64,000 bases of DNA, taken from positions 354,479 to 418,478 of the forward strand of contig JAFKEN010000006.1 in NCBI GenBank assembly GCA_017308515.1, read 5' to 3'. Of this stretch, positions 6,246 to 13,537 are shown in pieces; the first letter of the stretch is position 1; each line of letters begins with the position of its first letter. The notes beneath the pieces were generated by a model that worked only from the letters and a program-made list of their open reading frames with translations, was not told where the DNA came from and did no database searches. This DNA is from Actinomycetales bacterium (GTDB taxonomy: Bacteria > Actinomycetota > Actinomycetes > Actinomycetales > Microbacteriaceae). Made by a program: the position numbers and the translations under genes.

Positions 6246-6452
6246 TGGGTTCGCCAGGGTCGCCAACTCGGCGGCGGTGCTAGTGCCGGCGCTCAACCGC
6301 GCCACGAGCCAGCTTCCCTTCGAGGCCAGTGTTCGCGTCCTAGCGCCATTGGGCGCCTGCATTCGTTCGAACATCGGAGAGACGCCAGCGGGTGTCAAGG
6401 CCATTGCGCGCTGCACGGCCACGGCTACAAGGACTTCGTTCGCGTCGAGCTG

Positions 6453-7505
6453 CTACTCCGTCACGTGCAACACGGCCTTCCCCCGAACCCGCCCCGCCAC
6501 GAGGTCGTCGATCGTGCGACGCACATCAGCCAGCGGGTAGACGTCGCCCGCGGTCGGCCGCACGGCGCCCGACGCCACGAGCTCCGCGAGCTCGGGCAGC
6601 CACTGACCCGAGTCCGAGGAAATGAAGAAGCCGAGGGTGCGGCGGGTGAAGGCGGAGCGGAGGCGGGCGGCGAACTGCCGCTCGATCCCGCCGGTCAGCC
6701 GGTTGCCGCCCTCGCCGCCGACAATCACGAGTCGGCCCCTCGGGGTCAGCAGGCGTGAGAGTCGGCCGAGCGGGAGCCGCCCGTTGATGTCGATGATCGC
6801 GTCGTAGCGCTCGGGCAGGGTGGTGACGTCGGTGGTCGCGTAGTCGATCACGCGGGTCGCGCCCCACGAGCGCACCAGCTCGGCCTTCGCCGCGCTCGCG
6901 ACGCCCGTGACCTCGGCGCCGGCCGCCGCGGCGATCTGCACGGCGTAGCCGCCGACCCCGCCCGAGGCGCCGAGCACGAGCACGCGGTGCCCCGCCCGCA
7001 CGCCGGCGCGCACCCGCACCGCCTCGAGGGCCGTGACGCCGGAGACCGCGAGCGACGCGGCGGCCTCGGTGTCGACGCCCTCGGGGATGCGCGCGAGCCT
7101 GGCCGCGTCGGTCACGGCGTACTCGGCGAACGCTCCGGGCGCGGTGCCGAAGACGCGGTCGCCGACCGCGAGGGTGTCGACGCCGGCGCCGACGGCCTCG
7201 ACGGTTCCGGCGACGTCGAGGCCGGGGATCGGCTGCTTCGGGGTCGACATGCCGAACATCGGGCGCACGACATAGGGCAGCCCGGCCATGAGGTGCCAGA
7301 CGCCGCGGTCGAGCCCGGCGGCCTGCACGCGCACGAGCACCTGGCCCTCGGCGGGCTCGGGGCGCGCGACCCGCTCGAGGTGGAGCACGTCGGTGGTGCC
7401 GTATCCGCGCTGCACGACCGCCTGCATAGTCGGGGCCGCGGGGGTGGGGAGTGCGTCGCGCGTCGCGGTCGCGCCGGGCGCGGCGCGGTTCGGGGTGGGG
7501 GTCAT
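6453..7505 (-). CDS. Quinone-oxidoreductase-type MDR dehydrogenase
   Basis: 350 residues. It is a medium-chain dehydrogenase/reductase of the zinc-independent type. The N-terminal GroES-like domain begins at about residue 28 (MQAVVQRGYGTTDVLHLERV). The Rossmann motif LGASGGVGGYAVQ is at about 178-190, with GATRVIDY later. The zinc-binding Cys cluster is absent. The start is ATG 7505 with GGAGG 5 nt upstream; this adds 26 low-complexity residues relative to the usual family start (M27). NAD(P)H-dependent reduction of quinones or activated alkenes is the family role; the substrate is unknown. Two palindromic operator candidates lie upstream, suggesting TetR-type control by a regulator not in this window. 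Confidence 0.8.
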   Translation of the reverse strand: MTPTPNRAAPGATATRDALPTPAAPTMQAVVQRGYGTTDVLHLERVARPEPAEGQVLVRVQAAGLDRGVWHLMAGLPYVVRPMFGMSTPKQPIPGLDVAGTVEAVGAGVDTLAVGDRVFGTAPGAFAEYAVTDAARLARIPEGVDTEAAASLAVSGVTALEAVRVRAGVRAGHRVLVLGASGGVGGYAVQIAAAAGAEVTGVASAAKAELVRSWGATRVIDYATTDVTTLPERYDAIIDINGRLPLGRLSRLLTPRGRLVIVGGEGGNRLTGGIERQFAARLRSAFTRRTLGFFISSDSGQWLPELAELVASGAVRPTAGDVYPLADVRRTIDDLVAGRVRGKAVLHVTE

Positions 7506-7539
7506 CGGATCCTCCGGTGTGTGGTCGAAGTCGGAATGG

Positions 7540-7584
7540 CGTACTAAGTACGACGATACGAGAGAACGTAGCGTACAAAGTACG
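7540..7584. promoter_or_regulatory. Two palindromic operator copies upstream of the dehydrogenase
   Basis: CGTACTAAGTACG at 7540-7552 (6-bp arms around A) and CGTACAAAGTACG at 7572-7584 (arms with one mismatch) are spaced 32 bp start to start, three helical turns. Both are followed by ACG. This is typical of a dimeric repressor, such as a TetR-family protein, covering the promoter of the minus-strand gene. No such regulator gene is adjacent. Confidence 0.6.
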
Positions 7585-7711
7585 ACGACCGCAAGAGCGA
7601 GGCGCCGGGCAGCCCGTTGGTGGGTCCCCGCCCCCGCTGTCGCCCGTCCCTGCCACGATCGCGTCAGGCGGCCGGGCCACGACCCCACGAACGTGATCCC
7701 CGGAGCGGCCC

Positions 7712-8908
7712 ATGCGCGGCGAGGCGACCGTGCTGCACGCCGACCTCGACGCGTTCTACGCCTCGGTCGAGCAGCGCGACAAGCCGTTCCTGCGCGGGCG
7801 GCCCGTGATCGTCGGCGGCGGGGTGGTTCTCGCCGCGAGCTACGAGGCGAAGGCGCGCGGGGTGCGCACCGCCATGGGCGGCCGGGCCTGGCGCGAGGTC
7901 TGCCCCGAGGCGATCGTCGTGCCGCCGCGGTTCGACGCCTACGTCGCCGCGAGCCGGGCGGTGTTCGCCATCTTCCGCGACACCACGCCGCTCGTCGAGG
8001 GGCTCTCCATCGACGAGGCGTTCCTCGAGGTCGGCGGGCTGCGGCGGATCGCCGGACCCCCCGAGCGGATCGCCGCCGGCCTGCGCGAGCAGGTGCGTCG
8101 CGAGGTCGGCCTGCCCATCTCGGTCGGGGTGGCCCGCACGAAGTTCCTCGCGAAGGTCGCGAGCGCGGTGAGCAAGCCCGACGGCCTGCTCGTGGTGCCG
8201 CCCGAGGGCGAGCGGGAGTTCCTGCATCCGCTCCCGGTCGAGCGGCTCTGGGGCGTCGGGCCGGCGACGGCCGAGAGGCTGCACCGGCTCGGCATCCGCA
8301 CGGTCGGGCAGCTCGCCGAGCTCGAGGAGGCCACGGCCGAGCGGATGCTGGGCCGCGCCGCCGGGGCGCACCTGCACGCGCTCGCCCGGCTGCGGGATCC
8401 ACGCCCCGTCGACACCACCCGCCGGCGCGGATCGATCGGCTCGCAGCGCGCGCTCGGCCGCCGCCCGCGCAGCGAGGCGGAGCTCGACCTCCTGCTCACC
8501 CAGATCGTCGACCGCCTCGCGGGCCGGCTGCGCGACGGCGACCGGGTCGCCCGCACGGTGGTGCTGCGCCTGCGGTTCGGCGACTACCAGCGGGCGACCC
8601 GGTCGCGCACGCTCGCCTCGCCCACCGACCGCACCGCGGTGATGCTCGGCGTCGCGCGCGACCTGCTCGCGGCGGCGCGGCCCGAGATCGCCGAGCGCGG
8701 CCTCACCCTTCTCGGGCTCTCGCTCGGGCAGCTGCGGCGGCGATCCGAGCTGCACACCGAGCTGCCGATCGACTGGGGCGACGGCGCGCGCCTCGACGCC
8801 GCGCTGGATGCGGTGCGCGACCGGTTCGGAGCGGCGGCCGTCGCGCGCGCCGCCCAGCTCGGCCGCGATCCCGGCTGGTCGGCTCCCGTGCTGCCCGAGC
8901 ACGAGTGA
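7712..8908 (+). CDS. dinB: DNA polymerase IV (Y-family)
   Basis: 398 residues, ATG 7712 with GGAG 8 nt upstream. Y-family catalytic residues are present: LHADLDAFYASVE (D11, D13 region; aromatic steric gate at Y16) and LSIDEAFLEV (D101, E102). The palm/fingers are followed by ISVGVARTKFLAKVAS, the thumb helix-hairpin-helix LWGVGPATAERLHRLGI, and the little-finger domain from about 235 (RRRGSIGSQRALGRRPRSE). It performs translesion DNA synthesis. The C terminus ends without an obvious beta-clamp pentapeptide. There is no LexA-type box that I recognise upstream. Confidence 0.92.
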   Translation: MRGEATVLHADLDAFYASVEQRDKPFLRGRPVIVGGGVVLAASYEAKARGVRTAMGGRAWREVCPEAIVVPPRFDAYVAASRAVFAIFRDTTPLVEGLSIDEAFLEVGGLRRIAGPPERIAAGLREQVRREVGLPISVGVARTKFLAKVASAVSKPDGLLVVPPEGEREFLHPLPVERLWGVGPATAERLHRLGIRTVGQLAELEEATAERMLGRAAGAHLHALARLRDPRPVDTTRRRGSIGSQRALGRRPRSEAELDLLLTQIVDRLAGRLRDGDRVARTVVLRLRFGDYQRATRSRTLASPTDRTAVMLGVARDLLAAARPEIAERGLTLLGLSLGQLRRRSELHTELPIDWGDGARLDAALDAVRDRFGAAAVARAAQLGRDPGWSAPVLPEHE

Positions 8909-9019
8909 GCCGGAGCACGAGTGAACCGAGCGGTACCGAGCGCGAGCGCGAGCGCGAGCGGGACGGGCGACCGACGCGCGCCGTAGATTGAGCACCGATT
9001 CCCTCCCGAAGGCGGTGTC

Positions 9020-9568
9020 ATGGCTCCCCTGCTGCTGGTGATCGACATCCAGAACGACTACTTCGACGGCGGCGCGCACCCGCTCGTCGGCTCGGCCGCC
9101 GCGGGGGAGGCTGCGGGGCGCGCGATCGCACGGTTCCGGGCGGCGGGGGCGGAGGTGATCCACGTGCGCCACAGCTGGGACGAGCCCGACGCGCCCTACC
9201 TGCGGACCGGCACGCCGGGGGCCGAGATCCACGCGAGCGTGCGGCCCGCCGAGGGCGAGACCGTGATCGTCAAGGAGCACCCGAACGCGTTCCTCGAGAC
9301 CGACCTCGGCGCGCAGCTCGCCGCGCGCGGCACTCGCGAGCTCGTCGTGGCCGGGATGATGACGAGCATGTGCGTCGACGCGACGGTGCGCGCGGCGCTC
9401 GACCTCGGATTCGAGGTGACCCTGCTCGCCGACGCGTGCGCCGCCCCCGACCTCGAGTTCGCGGGCACCCGTGTCGACGGCGCGAGCGTGCACGCGGCCT
9501 TCGTCGCGGCGCTCGGCGATTCCGGCGCGACGGTCGCGCTCAGCGACGACGTGAGCCCCGGGAGTTAG
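9020..9568 (+). CDS. Isochorismatase-family cysteine hydrolase
   Basis: 182 residues. The catalytic triad is present: Asp9 (LLVIDIQNDYF), Lys85 (VIVKEHPNAF) and Cys118 (AGMMTSMCVDAT). The fold order and length match single-domain isochorismatase-like hydrolases, which include nicotinamidase and various amidases. No metal-binding set specific for nicotinamidase is apparent, so the substrate is unassigned. The preceding 110 bp hold a GCGAGC-type repeat. The gene stands alone between dinB and a diguanylate cyclase. Confidence 0.88.
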   Translation: MAPLLLVIDIQNDYFDGGAHPLVGSAAAGEAAGRAIARFRAAGAEVIHVRHSWDEPDAPYLRTGTPGAEIHASVRPAEGETVIVKEHPNAFLETDLGAQLAARGTRELVVAGMMTSMCVDATVRAALDLGFEVTLLADACAAPDLEFAGTRVDGASVHAAFVAALGDSGATVALSDDVSPGS

Positions 9569-9594
9569 GGCGTGATCGCCCCCGCGTCAAGGGT

Positions 9595-9624
9595 TTGACA
9601 GCACCGATCGCGACTGGCGATCAT
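9595..9624 (+). promoter_or_regulatory. Putative promoter of the PAS-GAF-GGDEF gene
   Basis: A perfect TTGACA at 9595-9600, an 18-nt spacer and GATCAT at 9619-9624. An ATG at 9631, 6 nt later, opens a 20-codon ORF that overlaps the start of the downstream cyclase gene. Confidence 0.5.
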
Positions 9625-9680
9625 CCCGATATGCCCTCTGCTGTGCCCCTTTCGACGCGCTCCAGAACGGTCGGCGCGCC

Positions 9681-11009
9681 GTGCTCCGTCTGAGCGACTG
9701 CGGTCTCATCTCGATCGACCGCGACACCGTCATCACCGAGGTCAATCCCACGATCCTCGAGTGGATCGCGACGGAGCCCGACGCCGTGATCGGCCGGCCC
9801 CTCGAGACCTTCCTGACGCTGCGGATGCCGCTCGACGGCCCCGACGCGCTGCGGCCCACCGACGCCACCCTGCACGCCGTCTCCGGGGTCGTGCGCCCCG
9901 TCGTGGTGGGCGCGGTCGACCGTGACGACGACGGCGCCCAGCGGATCGCGGTCTACGACGTCTCGCCCCGCTCCGTCTTCGCCCTCGGCTTCCAGGGCGC
10001 CGAGGCGAAGAGCGAGCGCGGTCGGCAGCGCCTGCAGATCCTGCTCAACGCCGCCGTCGGATTCGGCAACGTGCGCAGCGAGGCCGACGCCGCCGAGCTG
10101 CTCGCCGACGTCGCGCGCCGCGCCTTCGCCGCGAGCGCCGTGAGCGTGCATCTGAAGAACGACGACGGGGTCGCGCTCGCCGCGGGGGTCAACCCGCTGG
10201 CCGCGCACTGGCCCGCGGGCTACCGCCCCACCGGCGCGACCACCCTGAGCGGCGGGCGCGTGCTCGTGGTCCACACCCCCGAGGAGGCGGACGACCACGT
10301 CGACGGCGTCGCGATGAGCGACACCTTCCGCGCCGCCGGCGTCCACGCGGCGCTCGCCTCCCCGATGCGCTCGCACGGCGAGACGCTCGGCGCGATGATC
10401 TGCTACTTCGACCACCCGCGCGAGTTCGACCAGGAGGCCGTCCCGCTGGCCGAGGCGCTGACCAACCAGGCCGCCCAGGCGGTCGCGCGCGTGCGCCTGG
10501 AGGAGACGATCCGCCGGGCCGCGATGCACGACGAGGTCACCGGCCTGCCGAGCCGCCGGCTCGTCGAGGAGGACGTGACGCGCACCCTGCTGGGCCGCGG
10601 CTCGCCGCTCAGCGTCATCTTCATCGACCTCGACGGCTTCAAGAACGTCAACGACCTGCTCGGTCACGCGGCGGGGGATGCGCTGCTGCGCGAGGTGGGG
10701 CAGCGGCTGCGGGGCGCGATCCGCGAGGCCGACGTGCTCGGCCGGTTCGGCGGTGACGAGTTCATCGTCGTCGCCGCGGTGGACGACTCCGACCATGCCG
10801 CCGCGCTCGCCGACCGGGTGCGCCGCGAGGTGTCGCGCCCCTACCCCGAGCTGCCGCTCGGCCTCTCGGTCACGGCGAGCGTCGGCGTCGTCACGGTCGG
10901 CGGCGGCGACGCCCCCGTCATGGACCGCCTGGTGCGCGCCGCCGACCACGCGATGTACGCGGCGAAGATGGCGGGCGGCGACCGGGTCGAGGTGGGGCTG
11001 GCGGTCTGA
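9681..11009 (+). CDS. PAS-GAF diguanylate cyclase
   Basis: 442 residues from GTG 9681. A PAS domain (about 3-100) is followed by a GAF domain (about 115-265) and a GGDEF domain (about 280-440). The active-site motif is FGGDEF (G357-F361), intact. The allosteric I-site RxxD (R348-D351) sits exactly five residues upstream, so product inhibition is expected. It should make c-di-GMP in response to a small-molecule or redox signal. No transmembrane segment, so cytosolic. There is no Shine-Dalgarno at the GTG; a short upstream ORF (9631-9693) overlaps the start and may couple translation. The PAS domain would be slightly short at its N terminus with this start. Confidence 0.85.
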   Translation: MLRLSDCGLISIDRDTVITEVNPTILEWIATEPDAVIGRPLETFLTLRMPLDGPDALRPTDATLHAVSGVVRPVVVGAVDRDDDGAQRIAVYDVSPRSVFALGFQGAEAKSERGRQRLQILLNAAVGFGNVRSEADAAELLADVARRAFAASAVSVHLKNDDGVALAAGVNPLAAHWPAGYRPTGATTLSGGRVLVVHTPEEADDHVDGVAMSDTFRAAGVHAALASPMRSHGETLGAMICYFDHPREFDQEAVPLAEALTNQAAQAVARVRLEETIRRAAMHDEVTGLPSRRLVEEDVTRTLLGRGSPLSVIFIDLDGFKNVNDLLGHAAGDALLREVGQRLRGAIREADVLGRFGGDEFIVVAAVDDSDHAAALADRVRREVSRPYPELPLGLSVTASVGVVTVGGGDAPVMDRLVRAADHAMYAAKMAGGDRVEVGLAV

Positions 11010-11038
11010 GTCGCCGGGCGGGTCGACCCTCTGCCTTC

Positions 11039-12508
11039 TCAGCCCTCCCGCGCGTCGAACAGCGGCCCGAGGTCGTGCTCGTCGTCCACCTGGGCGAGCA
11101 CGATGTCTCCGGCCTGGAGGCGGGTGTCGGCCCGGAGCGCGAGGATGCGTCCGTTGCGGCTCGCGAGGGAGATCCACTCGGTCTCGCCCTGGGTGATCTC
11201 GCGCAGGGTGGCCCCGTCGGCGCGCGACCCGGCCGCGACCTCGAGGCGCTGGAGGCCCTCGGGCTGCTCGGCGAAGCGGATGTCGAGCGCCCACGGGCGC
11301 TGCTCCATCGTGCGCATCGGCACCCGCAGCAGTCGCGCGAGCAGCGGCACGAGGCTGCCCTGCAGCACCACCGAGACGAGCACGACGATGAAGACGATCG
11401 CGTAGAGCTCCTGCGCGCCCTCGCGTTCGGAGCTGAGGATGAGCAGCCCGAGGAGAATCGGCACGGCGCCCTTGAGCCCCGACCAGAGCAGGAACCCGCG
11501 CTCGCCCCAGCCGATCCGGATCGGCAGGCTCACGAGCCCCACGAGCACGGGGCGGATCACGAAGATGAGCAGCCCCGCGATCGCGAGCCCGGTGAGCAGG
11601 ATCCGCGGCTGCACGACGACGTCGAGCTGGATCGTGAGGCCGAGCACGGTGAAGGCGACGATCTCGGCGAGGCTGCCGACCGAGCCGACGAAGCGGGCGA
11701 TGTCGCGCTTGTAGGGCGCCCGCAGGTCGCCCAGCAGGATGCCGGCGATGAACACCGCGAGGAATCCCGACCCCTGCGCGGCGGTCGCGATGCCGTAGAG
11801 GAACACCGCCGCGGCGAGGGCGATGACGGAGGCGAGGTTGTCGTCGGGCAGCACGAGCCTGCGCAGCAGCAGGCGCATCCCCAGCCCGCCCGCGACGCCG
11901 ACGACGGCACCGACGCCGATCTGCAGCGCGAAGGTCCCGAGCCCGCTGCCGACCGCGGCCCAGCCGGTGCCGGTCGCCGAGAGCAGGGCGATCATGATCG
12001 CGATGCCGACCGGGTCGTTGGCGCCCGACTCGCCCTCGAGCATCGTGCCGGCCCGGCCCCCGATCTCCTTGTTGCCGAGCACCGAGAACACGACAGCGGG
12101 GTCGGTCGGCGAGAGGGCCGCGCCGAGCAGCAGCGAGGCGATCGGGTCGAAGCCGAAGACGAAGTGCGCGGCCGCCGCAACGGCCAGTGCCGTGAGCGCG
12201 GTGCCGGCGATTCCGAGGGCGACGATCGCGCCGGCCGAGGAGCGGAACCTGCGCCAGCCGATGTGCATGCCGCCGTCGAACAGGATCACGACGAGCGCGA
12301 TCGAGACGATGTGCTCGTCGAGCACCCGGCCGGCCTCCGAGACCGGCGGTAGGGCGAGCGCCGCGAGGGCCGCGCCGACGAGGAAGAACGCGGGGGCGGG
12401 GATCCGCAGCTTCTCGCTCACCAGGTTGGCGAGCACCGCGAGCACGAGGGCGCCCGCGACGATCGCGACGCCGATGCCGAACGGGGTGAAGTCGGTCACG
12501 GCCTCCAC
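11039..12508 (-). CDS. CPA1-type K+/H+ (or Na+/H+) antiporter with RCK_C domain
   Basis: About 489 residues from GTG 12508; GTG 12499 is an alternative with GGAGG just before it. Twelve or so hydrophobic segments form the cation/proton antiporter core, with SPTDPAVVFSVL and EGESGANDPVGI, the latter holding the Asn-Asp pair of the electroneutral CPA1 type. The last 75 residues are an RCK_C/TrkA_C fold (RADGATLREITQGE...GDIVLAQVDDEHDL), as in NhaP2/CvrA-like K+/H+ antiporters and KhtU relatives. Likely role: proton-driven K+ or Na+ efflux, gated by a ligand at RCK_C. I wonder about a cyclic dinucleotide ligand given the neighbouring c-di-GMP enzymes, but that is speculation. Confidence 0.85.
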   Translation of the reverse strand: MEAVTDFTPFGIGVAIVAGALVLAVLANLVSEKLRIPAPAFFLVGAALAALALPPVSEAGRVLDEHIVSIALVVILFDGGMHIGWRRFRSSAGAIVALGIAGTALTALAVAAAAHFVFGFDPIASLLLGAALSPTDPAVVFSVLGNKEIGGRAGTMLEGESGANDPVGIAIMIALLSATGTGWAAVGSGLGTFALQIGVGAVVGVAGGLGMRLLLRRLVLPDDNLASVIALAAAVFLYGIATAAQGSGFLAVFIAGILLGDLRAPYKRDIARFVGSVGSLAEIVAFTVLGLTIQLDVVVQPRILLTGLAIAGLLIFVIRPVLVGLVSLPIRIGWGERGFLLWSGLKGAVPILLGLLILSSEREGAQELYAIVFIVVLVSVVLQGSLVPLLARLLRVPMRTMEQRPWALDIRFAEQPEGLQRLEVAAGSRADGATLREITQGETEWISLASRNGRILALRADTRLQAGDIVLAQVDDEHDLGPLFDAREG

Positions 12509-12714
12509 GATAGGTCGGGGAACGGTCGCGCGTCGGGCGCGAGCTGGGGCGGCGTATACCCCCGTCGCCGCCGACGCACAAGACCCATCGGACCCATCCG
12601 ATTCCGGCTTAGCGTCGAACCACGACCAGAGGGTGCATCGGGGCACCCGTCCCGAGTCGATGCGCAGAGGGGCATCCGCGAGGGTCATGAGGGGTCACGA
12701 GGGCAGGGGGAGCG

Positions 12715-13173
12715 ATGAGCGCGATCGGAACGCTGACGGGGATGCGCGGATCGATCGTCGCGCCGCGACGCACGGGGCGCGTCGCGGTTCCCGCCCGGCA
12801 CGGTTTCGGGTCCGTGCCGGGCACTCCCCCCGCTCCGGCCCCCCTGGCGGTCGAGCCGACCGTCGCGAGCCCCGTGGCCTGGGCTCCCGCCGACCGCGGC
12901 TTCTGGGTCGCGAGCGACGCCGACGGCTTCGTCGGCACGGTCGAGGAGATCGGCGACCGCTACGTCGCCCTCGACGGCTTCGGCATCGAGATCGGCCGAG
13001 CCGACTCCCTGCTCGACGCGAAGGCGCTCGTCGCCTCGCCGCTCGGTCGCGGCTACCGCAAGCGGCGCCGCGAGAGCCGCGCGAGCTCGCGCCTCGCCCT
13101 GGCGACCGCGATCGTCGCGGGCTCGTCGTCGCTCGCCATCGGCGCGGCGCTCGTCTTCCTGGTCGCGCAATGA
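12715..13173 (+). CDS. Unknown protein with C-terminal membrane anchor
   Basis: 152 residues, ATG 12715 after a GGGGGAG box. Residues 1-58 are basic and Pro/Ala-rich. Residues 60-108 resemble a small beta domain (FWVASDADGFVGTVEEIGDRYVALDGFGIEIGRADSLLDAKAL). A basic RKRRRESR patch precedes one hydrophobic helix at about 128-150, which ends the protein, so it is probably tail-anchored. Its TGA overlaps the ATG of the next gene (ATGA). No family recognised. Confidence 0.6.
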   Translation: MSAIGTLTGMRGSIVAPRRTGRVAVPARHGFGSVPGTPPAPAPLAVEPTVASPVAWAPADRGFWVASDADGFVGTVEEIGDRYVALDGFGIEIGRADSLLDAKALVASPLGRGYRKRRRESRASSRLALATAIVAGSSSLAIGAALVFLVAQ

Positions 13174-13427
13174 GCGTCGCGCCGGATCACCCGAGTCTCG
13201 GCCGGTTCCCCCGCCGCCCCGCTCTGCTCGCCCTGCACACGCTTCCCTCGGGTGACGTCGAGGTGCGCGCCCGCGGGCGCCTGCTCGGCCGCATCGAGCC
13301 GGACGGCGAGACGTACCTCGTCCGCTCCGCCGGCGGGCCGCTCGTCGCGGGCCTGCCGGCCGCGACCCTCACCGAGGCGCTCGATCTGCTGAGCGCCGCA
13401 CCCCCCACCGAGCTCCCGCGCCGCTGA
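13170..13427 (+). CDS. Small hypothetical protein coupled to the tail-anchored protein
   Basis: 85 residues from ATG 13170, which overlaps the preceding stop as ATGA. The sequence LALHTLPSGDVEVRARGRLLGRIEPDGETYLVRSAGGPL suggests a small beta-sheet domain; its GRIEPDGETYLV resembles the GTVEEIGDRYVAL stretch of the gene before it, so the two may share a domain. A C-terminal helix (LTEALDLLSAA) follows. No family recognised. Confidence 0.55.
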   Translation: MSVAPDHPSLGRFPRRPALLALHTLPSGDVEVRARGRLLGRIEPDGETYLVRSAGGPLVAGLPAATLTEALDLLSAAPPTELPRR

Positions 13428-13437
13428 GCGCGGGTCG

Positions 13438-13470
13438 CGGCGGGCCGACCAGGGCAGGGTCGGCCCGCCG
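13438..13470. terminator. GC-rich hairpin between convergent genes
   Basis: Perfect 13-nt arms CGGCGGGCCGACC and GGTCGGCCCGCCG around a 7-nt loop, lying between the small plus-strand gene and the convergent phytochrome gene. It has no T tract but is long and symmetric, so it may terminate in both directions. Confidence 0.6.
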
Positions 13471-13537
13471 CCTTCACGCGCGCACCGAGCGGGCCGCGGG
13501 CGACGCGAGCGCGCGGCCCGCGCGCTCGGCACGGAGG

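Noticed and set aside
1508-6452. Search for att duplications of the tRNA 3' end at the right edge of the block
   Set aside because: TGGGTTCGCC at 6248 resembles the T-arm start only for a few bases; no convincing repeat of the tRNA end.
6217-6540. 107-codon plus frame after the RHH gene, as a toxin partner
   Set aside because: It overlaps the dehydrogenase 3' end, contains the hairpin, and shows no toxin-like features.
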